Shown: positions 1 to 5,546 of the stretch, piece after piece
Layout: each line of letters begins with the position of its first letter
Numbering within the stretch: the first letter of the stretch is position 1
From: Oscillospiraceae bacterium
Lineage (GTDB): Bacteria > Bacillota > Clostridia > Oscillospirales > Ruminococcaceae
Assembly: GCA_031281115.1 (NCBI GenBank)
Contig: JAITFV010000049.1
Span: 1-5,546, forward strand
Direction: 5' to 3'
DNA: 5,546 bases
Position numbers and translations under genes: made by a program
The notes under the pieces: generated by a model
Database searches by the model: none
The model's input: the letters and a program-made list of their open reading frames with translations, nothing else
Told to the model about the DNA's origin: nothing

Positions 1-1942
1 GCCCTATTCCCGTGCCGCCAATCAGCGAAACATCTCCCGCGAGAAAACGCTTACCCGAATCGGTAGTCAGAAACCCGCCCGACTCCGAACGAAAATAATC
101 GAGAGTTCCCGCAGGCAGCTGCCCGAAGCGCGGGTCGAAAACTGTACCTGTGGTCTTTGCGTCGAACACGTGAGTATGGTTATTGTTAAGCCGCACGAAA
201 CGGACCTCTTCATCTCTGCTCCGCACCGCATCAATAGTCCCGACGATTTCACCATCGCCAAGCGCACTCTGGTCAAACATTACGGGATTTAAGCTGATAA
301 CAGGCGGCGGAATGGGCTTTGCGTTTACCGTGACGGCTGCGCCGTTTATGTTGCTTGTGTAGCCGCTGTACGACGCCTGTACGCTGATTTGCCCGAGCGG
401 CTGTTCGGTGCCGATGATACCCTCGGGAACCGTATAACGTCCGGTAAAGCTTGTATAGGCAGAGTTTACATCCGCGTCATCAAGTGTACCTGCCTGCTCA
501 ACCAAGCGCACAGTCTGCCCGTTAATTGTCGCTGTAACCGTCGCGCCGCGGTAAGCAACCGCTTCAAGATTTATGCTTGTACCGCCCTCGACGCGGAGCG
601 ATTTCCCCTCGGAAATAGATTCGTCTATTTCACGCATTACAATGATTCTGCGCTCAATTCTGTAGGTATATGTACTGTCTTTATGCCGGATTGTAAAAGT
701 ATTCCAGCCGATGTCCAGCGGTTCGGGAAAGAAAAAGTTCCCCGCTTCGTTCAGCACGATTCTTTGATTGTTGAAATAAACATCAAAGTTGCGGTCGAAG
801 GTACCCATGAAGTCTACGGTCGGCTCAAATGTAGTAAAACTGAAGTTCCGCGGGCTGGTCATTACAAGGTCGCGCATTAAACTTTCTTCGTCAATTAAAT
901 TATCAAAGTATCTTTTTAGGGTAACAGCGGAGTTCGGCGCATTGCCTTCAAGAGCAGAAAACGAGTTAAAAACACTTCCGCTGTAAGCCGGAATGTTTTC
1001 TTTTGCAATTGTGAGCTGCCGCAGGAGCTGGTCTTCCCCCCAGCCGCTGCCGATTTGCTCGTTGTGGTGAATCAGATACAGCGGGAGATTATTCTCTTCG
1101 CAAAGCTCGCCCCACCACTGTGCCGCCGCCTCGAAACCGTCAGCCAGCGTGTTGTAACTGCGCACCATTATAAAATCGACAAATCCTTCTTCTATGTATT
1201 TTTTTGTGTCTGCAGAGCCGCGTTCAAGCGACTGCGCCCACTGCGAGTTAATCATAACGCCGACCGGAACGCTGTTATCGGTTTTGCGTATAACTGCACC
1301 TGCCGTCTCAAAAAGATATTCAGTACTGTCGATGAGCCAGTTTTCATAACCGATTCCCGCGCCGTTTCTCATGTAGCGCGGGAAATCATTTACTTCGGGA
1401 AAATTATAGTAATTATCAAGAATTATACCGTTGCAGGGGTATTTTAAAGTCAGCTTATGTACTTCGGAGATGAGCGAATTAATCGCGATTGCGGAATCAT
1501 CTTCAGGATTCACCGCATGACTTATATCGTAGATAAGGTAAACATTCAGGTGAAAATTCCGCGCATGGTCTACCGCGAGCCGGGTCACGTCCAATCTGCC
1601 GTTCCTGTTCATGTCAAGGTCATAATACGCTCTGCCTTCAACCGAAGTGTTAATTATAACAGAATTAATCCCGATTGAAAGCACGTATTCATAAATATCG
1701 TCAAGCTGCCGCGTAATTTGTGCGGCGTTATCTTCAGGCGTAAACGCGAAATCGGTTTCGGGGCTTATTATTATCCCGCGCATATTATGCGGCAGAAAAA
1801 AATTAGGCGAATATGCAAGCGGCTGCACGAAATCCGATTCCGGTTCAGCCGGAACCAAATCCGATTCCGCATACGCGGGAAACCCGCCTATACAGAAAAT
1901 AACTGCAAGCATTACCGAAATAAATTTTAAACTTCTTTTCAT
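1..1942 (-). CDS. Secreted protein with diverged GHL10-like barrel and beta-sandwich modules (partial, runs off left edge)
   Basis: The frame is open from ATG at 1942 to the window edge, giving 647 codons with no stop, so the C-terminus is missing. Residues 1-25 form a type I signal peptide (basic start, hydrophobic core, AYA cleavage site) with no lipobox, so the protein should be exported. Residues about 50-331 align in order with the GHL10 barrel of the upstream gene: RGIIIS (55-60), IGINSVIIN (90-98), NGIILDNYY (171-179), VGVMINS (227-233), VDFIMVRSYN (255-264) and a final VFNSFSAL strand (324-331). Many polar family residues are replaced, so activity is uncertain. A D-x-N-x-N-G-x-L-D loop sits at 110-118. 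Residues about 366-437 and 440-540 look like beta-sandwich modules, followed by a PIPPP linker (543-547) and a further module. From memory, such modules occur in clostridial cell-wall amidases, so an amidase domain beyond the edge is possible but unseen. It starts 17 nt after the upstream stop, with an AAAGGA site 7 nt before ATG. It is probably the second gene of an operon. Confidence 0.85.
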   Translation of the reverse strand, partial: MKRSLKFISVMLAVIFCIGGFPAYAESDLVPAEPESDFVQPLAYSPNFFLPHNMRGIIISPETDFAFTPEDNAAQITRQLDDIYEYVLSIGINSVIINTSVEGRAYYDLDMNRNGRLDVTRLAVDHARNFHLNVYLIYDISHAVNPEDDSAIAINSLISEVHKLTLKYPCNGIILDNYYNFPEVNDFPRYMRNGAGIGYENWLIDSTEYLFETAGAVIRKTDNSVPVGVMINSQWAQSLERGSADTKKYIEEGFVDFIMVRSYNTLADGFEAAAQWWGELCEENNLPLYLIHHNEQIGSGWGEDQLLRQLTIAKENIPAYSGSVFNSFSALEGNAPNSAVTLKRYFDNLIDEESLMRDLVMTSPRNFSFTTFEPTVDFMGTFDRNFDVYFNNQRIVLNEAGNFFFPEPLDIGWNTFTIRHKDSTYTYRIERRIIVMREIDESISEGKSLRVEGGTSINLEAVAYRGATVTATINGQTVRLVEQAGTLDDADVNSAYTSFTGRYTVPEGIIGTEQPLGQISVQASYSGYTSNINGAAVTVNAKPIPPPVISLNPVMFDQSALGDGEIVGTIDAVRSRDEEVRFVRLNNNHTHVFDAKTTGTVFDPRFGQLPAGTLDYFRSESGGFLTTDSGKRFLAGDVSLIGGTGIG

Positions 1943-1949
1943 TTTTATA

Positions 1950-1955
1950 TCCTTT
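1950..1955 (-). promoter_or_regulatory. Ribosome binding site of the second GHL10-like gene
   Basis: AAAGGA on the minus strand lies 7 nt before the ATG at 1942, inside the 17-nt gap after the upstream stop codon. It fixes this start and supports translation from a shared transcript. No promoter or terminator fits in the gap. Confidence 0.75.
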
Positions 1956-1959
1956 AACT

Positions 1960-3408
1960 TCATATTAAAAATCTGTAGCTGAAGAAAATATGCCCTCCGT
2001 AGTTCCCGGCTTTTCTTGACAGCTCAATCTGTCTTTGTATAATCGTATCGCGGTCGGTAATCCACTCGTTTTTTCCTGCTTCTCCCGCCCAATTGTCAAC
2101 CAAGCCGAGCTTGTAACTTGCGAGTCCGATTATAAGCTTGATGTTTGTTCCGCGCACCAAATCCTCCCACTCCGCCAAACACCGCTCAAACGGCTGCGCG
2201 GCGTTCAGGAAGCCGTAGTATAACTGCGGGGCGATGTAATCGCAGTATCCGGCTTGCGAAGCCCATTTACGGACATCGGCGTATATTTCATAGCAGTTCT
2301 GAATACTCCCTTGCGGGCTGATTCCGAAAAGCACGGAAGAATTTATACTTTTAACTGTATCGTAAAGCGCTTTAACCATTTGTGTAGAATTATCAAGTCT
2401 GAATACCGATAAATCCGTCTGCGAACTCGCGGCAAAAGCCGCACTGTCAAAGGATACTCCGCTGTTCGGCGGATAAAAATAATCGTCAATGTGAATACCG
2501 TCAACATTATAATTCCGCAGAATTTCCGCCGCGCCGTTCGCGATTAGCTGGCGTACCTCGGGGTAAGCGGGATTAAGATACCAATGGTCGCCGATTCTGA
2601 CTATGTGCGTACCGTTTTCGGCGCCGCTGTGCCACTTGCTGACGTGGAAATCGGGGTGGCTCGCGCTCACTGCCTTCATATCCGCATCGCTCATCAGCCG
2701 CATGGGGTTGAGCCATGCGCGGAATGAAATGTTGCGAGCATGCGCTTCCTCAATCATGATTGCGAGCGGGTCAAAGCCGGGAGCAGTACCCATCGTTCCT
2801 GTAATCTGCCGCGCCCACGGAAACAATTCGGAGGGATAATAAGCATCACCGTGACCACGGACGTGAACAAAAACTGTGTTAATGCCCATATTTTGACAGT
2901 TTTCCATCATCTCTGTAAAATTTGCGCGGAAACTTGCTTCCGTGCGCCCGCTGAACGCAGTCTGCAATTCTATGAACGAAATCCACACCCCCGTTACTTC
3001 ACCGCTCGGTACCGGCACGGGTGCAGGAGGAGAGGAGGCGGGTGGCGGAGTTGCAGGGGTTGTGGTGATTGAAGGAGTTGTGGTGATTGAAGGAGTTGTG
3101 GTGATTACAGGGGTCGTGGTAGTTGCAGGGGTTGTGGTGATTGAAGGGGTCGTGGTAGTTGCAGGTGTTGATGGGGCTTGTGACGTTGTGGTGTTTGGCG
3201 GGGCGTCATCATCTGCATTGACTATTGCTGCAGTTGTTGTTATATTTTCGGGCGGCAATGCCGTGACTTCCGGCGACGCGATTTCCTGCCCCTCAACGCC
3301 GCCCGCGTTGATTAAACGAGGCGACTCATGTTCACTCGCGGAACAACCAACGGTAATAATTAAAATTACAAGAATTAAGTATTTTTTCAGCGTTTTTAAA
3401 ACAAACAT
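1960..3408 (-). CDS. GHL10 (DUF187) family glycosyl-hydrolase-like lipoprotein
   Basis: This complete 482-residue protein starts at ATG 3408 and ends at TGA. Residues 1-21 are a basic, then very hydrophobic, signal peptide ending ITVG before C22, which fits a lipobox, so the mature protein is probably lipid-anchored on the outer face of the membrane. Residues 23-136 are a low-complexity linker with six TTTP hexads (83-118), then a Pro/Ala/Ser stretch. The GHL10 barrel runs from about 137 to the end. Motifs seen are TGVWISF (139-145), GINTVFVHVRGHGDAYYP (175-192), AHARNISFRAWLNP (222-235), DGIHIDDYFYPP (303-314), LFGISP (360-365), CDYIAPQLYYGF (389-400) and a closing strand GGHIFFSYRFL (471-481). 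The family includes Bacillus YngK and E. coli DigH (YddW). DigH is reported to cleave denuded peptidoglycan glycan strands, so a wall glycan is the best substrate guess. No substrate can be read from the sequence. It is the first gene of a probable two-gene operon. Confidence 0.93.
   Translation of the reverse strand: MFVLKTLKKYLILVILIITVGCSASEHESPRLINAGGVEGQEIASPEVTALPPENITTTAAIVNADDDAPPNTTTSQAPSTPATTTTPSITTTPATTTTPVITTTPSITTTPSITTTPATPPPASSPPAPVPVPSGEVTGVWISFIELQTAFSGRTEASFRANFTEMMENCQNMGINTVFVHVRGHGDAYYPSELFPWARQITGTMGTAPGFDPLAIMIEEAHARNISFRAWLNPMRLMSDADMKAVSASHPDFHVSKWHSGAENGTHIVRIGDHWYLNPAYPEVRQLIANGAAEILRNYNVDGIHIDDYFYPPNSGVSFDSAAFAASSQTDLSVFRLDNSTQMVKALYDTVKSINSSVLFGISPQGSIQNCYEIYADVRKWASQAGYCDYIAPQLYYGFLNAAQPFERCLAEWEDLVRGTNIKLIIGLASYKLGLVDNWAGEAGKNEWITDRDTIIQRQIELSRKAGNYGGHIFFSYRFLI
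3056..3163 (-). repeat. Six tandem 18-bp repeats encoding Thr-Pro hexads
   Basis: Six consecutive 18-bp units (plus-strand form GGGGTTGTGGTGATTGAA and close variants) start at 3056, 3074, 3092, 3110, 3128 and 3146. Some units are nearly identical and others differ at a few bases. On the coding strand each unit gives a hexapeptide of the form [SAV][IT]TTTP, covering residues 83-118 of the lipoprotein linker. Because 18 is a multiple of three, gain or loss of a unit would only change linker length. Thr/Pro-rich linkers like this typically hold a surface domain away from the membrane and can be O-glycosylated; glycosylation here is speculation. Confidence 0.92.
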
Positions 3409-3413
3409 AGTTA

Positions 3414-3442
3414 ATTATATCACCTTTTGTCGAATTAGTCAA
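3414..3442 (-). promoter_or_regulatory. Candidate sigma-A promoter for the GHL10 lipoprotein operon
   Basis: On the minus strand TTGACT (3442-3437) and TATAAT (3419-3414) are separated by 17 bp, an 11 of 12 match to the vegetative consensus. The -10 box ends only 5 nt before the ATG at 3408, so the usual start point would fall on or beside the start codon. That would make the mRNA leaderless or nearly so. The gene also has a good ribosome binding site overlapping this -10 box, which conflicts with that reading, so either an upstream promoter is used as well or the match is partly fortuitous. Confidence 0.5.
3419..3427 (-). promoter_or_regulatory. Ribosome binding site of the GHL10 lipoprotein gene
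   Basis: AAAGGTGAT on the minus strand closely matches the complement of the 16S rRNA 3' end and ends 10 nt before the ATG at 3408. It supports that start. No other in-frame ATG occurs in the signal peptide. It would only be in the mRNA if transcription begins upstream of the candidate -10 box that overlaps it. Confidence 0.6.
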
Positions 3443-3448
3443 CTTGAC
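3438..3448. promoter_or_regulatory. GTCAA-C-TTGAC palindrome joining the two divergent -35 boxes
   Basis: This perfect 11-bp inverted repeat has one central base at 3443. It consists of the cores of the two back-to-back -35 hexamers. It could simply result from two promoters abutting, or it could serve as an operator at which one regulator controls both directions. No known operator was recognised. Confidence 0.35.
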
Positions 3449-3472
3449 AACCTGTACATTTTTTGGTATAAT
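3444..3472 (+). promoter_or_regulatory. Consensus sigma-A promoter for the aconitase gene
   Basis: TTGACA (3444-3449) and TATAAT (3467-3472) are separated by exactly 17 bp, a 12 of 12 match to the vegetative promoter consensus. The bases TGG before the -10 box also make an extended -10 (TGnTATAAT). Transcription would start near 3479-3480, leaving a leader of about 24 nt that contains the ribosome binding site. A basal promoter this strong suggests high expression, unless a repressor binds over it. Confidence 0.9.
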
Positions 3473-3487
3473 TAAGTTCACATGCAG

Positions 3488-3497
3488 AGAGAGGAAG
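3488..3497 (+). promoter_or_regulatory. Ribosome binding site deciding the aconitase start
   Basis: The purine run AGAGAGGAAG contains GAGGA (3491-3495). It lies 8 nt before the ATG at 3504 but only 2 nt before the in-frame ATG at 3498. The normal spacing favours 3504, and the resulting N-terminus MGLTITEKI resembles other aconitases of this type. Confidence 0.7.
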
Positions 3498-3503
3498 ATG
3501 AAA

Positions 3504-5423
3504 ATGGGTTTGACCATAACAGAAAAAATAATAAAGAGTCATTTAACAGACGGCGAGATGAAAAAAGGCAGTGAAATAGGCTTGAAAATCGACCAGACCT
3601 TAACGCAGGACGCAACGGGAACCATGGCGTATCTGCAATTTGAGGCAATGGGCGTACCGCGAGTTAAGACCGAACGCTCGGTGGCTTACATAGACCACAA
3701 CACGCTCCAAACCGGCTTTGAAAACGCCGACGACCATCGTTATATTCAGAGTGTGGCAAATAAGTACGGCATATATTTCTCCCGCCCGGGCAACGGAATC
3801 TGCCATCAGGTGCATTTAGAACGCTTCGGGAAACCCGGAAAAACTTTAATAGGCTCGGACTCGCATACGCCGACAGCCGGCGGGCTCGGTATGCTCGCAA
3901 TCGGCGCGGGAGGCTTGGACGTGGCTGTGGCGATGGGCGGCGGCGCGTACTATATAACTATGCCCGAGGTTGTGAACATTAGACTTACAGGCAAATTACC
4001 GCCTTTTGTGAGCGCGAAGGACGTTATTCTTGAAGTTTTAAGAAGATTATCGGTTAAAGGCGGCGTAGGCAAGGTCATGGAATATTCGGGCGAGGGCGTA
4101 CGTACTTTATCAGTACCTGAACGCGCCACTATAACTAACATGGGTGCGGAACTCGGCGCGACTTCTTCGGTTTTCCCGTCCGATGAAACTACGAAATTAT
4201 TCCTTAAAGCGCAAGACCGTGAAGAGGATTACACACCGCTTGAAGCAGATAAAGATGCAGTTTATGACAGCGTTGTCGAAATAGATTTATCAAAACTTGA
4301 ACCTATGGCGGCTTGCCCGCACAGTCCCGATAACGTCAAGACTATAAAGGAAATAGGCAAAATAAAAGTTGACCAGGTTTGTATAGGCTCCTGCACTAAC
4401 TCGTCGCTCGCAGATATGCTCACGGTTGCGGGAATCCTAAGCGGCAACACTGTGCATGAAAACGTTGACCTTTCAATCGCGCCCGGTTCAAAGCAGGTTT
4501 TTGAAATGCTTGCCGGCAGCAGCGCATTAGCTGATATGATTGAGGCAGGTGCGCGGATTCTTGAAGCCGCCTGCGGGCCCTGCATAGGTATGGGGCAGTC
4601 GCCGAATTCGGGGGGGGTGTCGCTTAGGACGTTCAACCGCAACTTTGAGGGGCGCAGCGGCACAAAAGATGCGCTGGTGTATTTAGTTTCGCCGGAAACA
4701 GCGGCGCTCAGCGCGATTAACGGCTATCTTTCCGACCCGACCGACATAGCGGATTGGGGAGATAAGCAGGTATATAAAATTCCGCATCCGGATAAATTCC
4801 TGATTAACGACAATATGATTATTGAGCCGGATTTTAAAGGCGAAATCCGCCGGGGACCCAATATAAAACCTTTCCCGAAAAACACGCCGCTTGGAGAGCA
4901 AATGCGCGCAAGTGCGTTACTAAAAGTCGGAGACAATATTACAACCGACCACATCATGCCCGCCGGCGCGAAGATTCTTCCGCTGCGCTCGAACATTCCC
5001 GCAATCAGCGAGCATTGTTTTGTTGCCTGCGATGAAACTTTTCCGGCGCGTGCAAAGGAAGCCGAACAGGGAATCATAATCGGCGGCACAAATTACGGGC
5101 AGGGCAGCTCACGCGAACACGCCGCGCTTGCGCCGCTGTATCTCGGAATAAAGGCAGTTATATGCAAATCTTTTGCGCGGATTCACAGGCAAAATCTGAT
5201 TAATAACGGCATAATACCCCTCTTATTTAAACACGAAGCTGACTACGAAAAAGTTTCACAGGGCGATGAATTACAACTCGCTGATATTAAAAACAATCTT
5301 GATAATCCTGTTCTCGAAAACCTTACGACAGGCGCGGAAATCGAACTTATCGGAAATTTCTCCGAGCGGGAAAAAGATATGATTTTAGCGGGCGGCCTGC
5401 TTAATTTGACCAAAGGAAAGTAA
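3504..5423 (+). CDS. Aconitate hydratase (aconitase), compact Aquifex-type
   Basis: This complete 639-residue enzyme interconverts citrate and isocitrate via cis-aconitate in the cytoplasm, feeding 2-oxoglutarate and glutamate synthesis. The N-terminal catalytic region carries KIDQTLTQDATGTMA (28-42) and the active-site motif SDSHTPTAGGLG, with D119 and H121. The [4Fe-4S] ligands are C297 in IGSCTNSS and C357 and C360 in ACGPCIGMG. The swivel domain includes TTDHIMPAG and GGTNYGQGSSREHAA, where the S535, S536 and R537 cluster supplies the catalytic serine and a substrate-binding arginine, then FARIHRQNLINNGI. The length is well below the roughly 890 residues of AcnA and matches the short, putative Aquifex-type aconitases found in anaerobes. 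No key residue is missing. ATG 3498 is an alternative start two codons upstream. The gene stands alone, divergent from an envelope operon, with no citrate synthase or isocitrate dehydrogenase in the window. The usual symbol would be acn or acnA, but the subtype makes that choice uncertain. Confidence 0.97.
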   Translation: MGLTITEKIIKSHLTDGEMKKGSEIGLKIDQTLTQDATGTMAYLQFEAMGVPRVKTERSVAYIDHNTLQTGFENADDHRYIQSVANKYGIYFSRPGNGICHQVHLERFGKPGKTLIGSDSHTPTAGGLGMLAIGAGGLDVAVAMGGGAYYITMPEVVNIRLTGKLPPFVSAKDVILEVLRRLSVKGGVGKVMEYSGEGVRTLSVPERATITNMGAELGATSSVFPSDETTKLFLKAQDREEDYTPLEADKDAVYDSVVEIDLSKLEPMAACPHSPDNVKTIKEIGKIKVDQVCIGSCTNSSLADMLTVAGILSGNTVHENVDLSIAPGSKQVFEMLAGSSALADMIEAGARILEAACGPCIGMGQSPNSGGVSLRTFNRNFEGRSGTKDALVYLVSPETAALSAINGYLSDPTDIADWGDKQVYKIPHPDKFLINDNMIIEPDFKGEIRRGPNIKPFPKNTPLGEQMRASALLKVGDNITTDHIMPAGAKILPLRSNIPAISEHCFVACDETFPARAKEAEQGIIIGGTNYGQGSSREHAALAPLYLGIKAVICKSFARIHRQNLINNGIIPLLFKHEADYEKVSQGDELQLADIKNNLDNPVLENLTTGAEIELIGNFSEREKDMILAGGLLNLTKGK

Positions 5424-5546
5424 ACTTGAAACAAAATACAACTGAAACGGAGAAAATGTTGTTTTCATAGTCGTTTAAAACGACTATGGTTGCGGTGAAA
5501 CCGCAACTCGCCGCGTAGCGAGCGAAAATTTAGATTGGATTCATTC
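5424..5546. other. Non-coding tail after aconitase
   Basis: No open reading frame of useful length begins here on either strand. Apart from the three hairpins there is a weak AT-rich inverted repeat GAAAA-TGTTG-TTTTC (5452-5466) just before them. The remainder (5526-5546) is AT-rich with nothing recognisable, and the window ends before the next gene. Confidence 0.7.
5466..5522 (+). terminator. Three contiguous hairpins downstream of aconitase (possible terminator or palindromic repeat)
   Basis: Three inverted repeats follow one another without spacers. The first is CATAGTCGTTT / AAACGACTATG (5466-5476 and 5478-5488), 11 bp and perfect with one central base. The second is GTTGCGGT-GAA-ACCGCAAC (5489-5507), 8 bp and perfect. 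The third is CTCGC-CGCGTA-GCGAG (5507-5522), 5 bp and sharing one base with the second. The location 42 nt after the aconitase stop suits a transcription end or an mRNA 3' stabiliser. No U-run follows on either strand (GCGAAAATTT comes next on the plus strand), so it is not a textbook intrinsic terminator. An extragenic palindromic repeat family is an equally good reading. Confidence 0.45.

Noticed and set aside
389..1930. Several plus-strand open frames of 65-163 codons opposite the secreted protein gene
   Set aside because: They lie antisense to a continuous coding frame with signal peptide and recognisable motifs. They have no family resemblance and no fitting ribosome sites.
3056..3163. 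Short direct repeats considered as a CRISPR array
   Set aside because: The 18-bp units abut with no spacers, are imperfect and read in frame within a coding region.
2942..3475. Plus-strand frame rich in Val/Gly over the repeat linker
   Set aside because: Its low-complexity sequence is the reverse reading of the TTTP repeats of the lipoprotein gene, and it runs across both divergent promoters.
3444..3503. Longer aconitase start at TTG 3444, adding 20 residues
   Set aside because: The TTG is the -35 box of a perfect promoter, and transcription would begin about 35 bp downstream of it. The extra residues do not resemble aconitase N-termini.
3482..3503. ATG at 3482 as the start of a small upstream open reading frame
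   Set aside because: It is out of frame with aconitase, lies within a few bases of the expected transcript start, and has no ribosome site before it.
3409..3503. Riboswitch or iron-regulated leader upstream of aconitase
   Set aside because: The predicted leader is only about 24 nt, too short for a known riboswitch or iron-responsive hairpin, and no Fur-like box was recognised.
5456..5470. Mini-ORF ATG TTG TTT TCA TAG preceded by GGAG
   Set aside because: Four codons with only 3 nt between GGAG and ATG; nothing supports translation.

Overview
The window holds three protein-coding genes and two informative intergenic regions. It looks like chromosomal DNA of a Gram-positive (Firmicutes), clostridia-type anaerobe. 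The reasons are strong AGGAGG-type ribosome binding sites, sigma-A-type promoters close to consensus, a Thr/Pro-rich lipoprotein linker, secreted GHL10 proteins with beta-sandwich modules, and a compact aconitase of about 640 residues. The species cannot be named from the sequence.

Left and centre (1-3408, minus strand): two adjacent genes separated by 17 nt form a probable operon. The promoter-proximal gene (3408 down to 1960) encodes a lipoprotein with a Thr/Pro repeat linker and a GHL10 (DUF187) glycosyl-hydrolase-like barrel carrying the usual family motifs. The second gene (1942 down to the left edge, incomplete) encodes a secreted protein with a signal peptide, a diverged GHL10-like barrel and then beta-sandwich modules. 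In the second barrel most of the polar residues at the family's conserved sites have been replaced. Both proteins should act outside the membrane, most plausibly on peptidoglycan glycan strands or a related envelope polysaccharide.

Middle (3409-3503): a 95-bp divergent intergenic region. It contains two back-to-back promoters whose -35 boxes are one base apart, in an arrangement exactly mirror-symmetric about base 3443. The plus-strand promoter is a perfect TTGACA-17-TATAAT with an extended -10. The minus-strand one is TTGACT-17-TATAAT, but it lies so close to its gene that the transcript would be leaderless or nearly so.

Right (3504-5423, plus strand): a complete monomeric aconitase with all three [4Fe-4S] cysteines and the catalytic swivel-domain motif. 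It carries out citrate/isocitrate interconversion and has no functional link to the envelope genes beyond the shared promoter region. It is followed by a 123-bp non-coding tail with three hairpins packed end to end, possibly a terminator or an extragenic palindromic repeat.

No RNA genes, insertion sequences, CRISPR arrays or defence systems were seen. The items most worth a second look are the diverged second GHL10 protein, the mirror-image promoter pair and the hairpin cluster.
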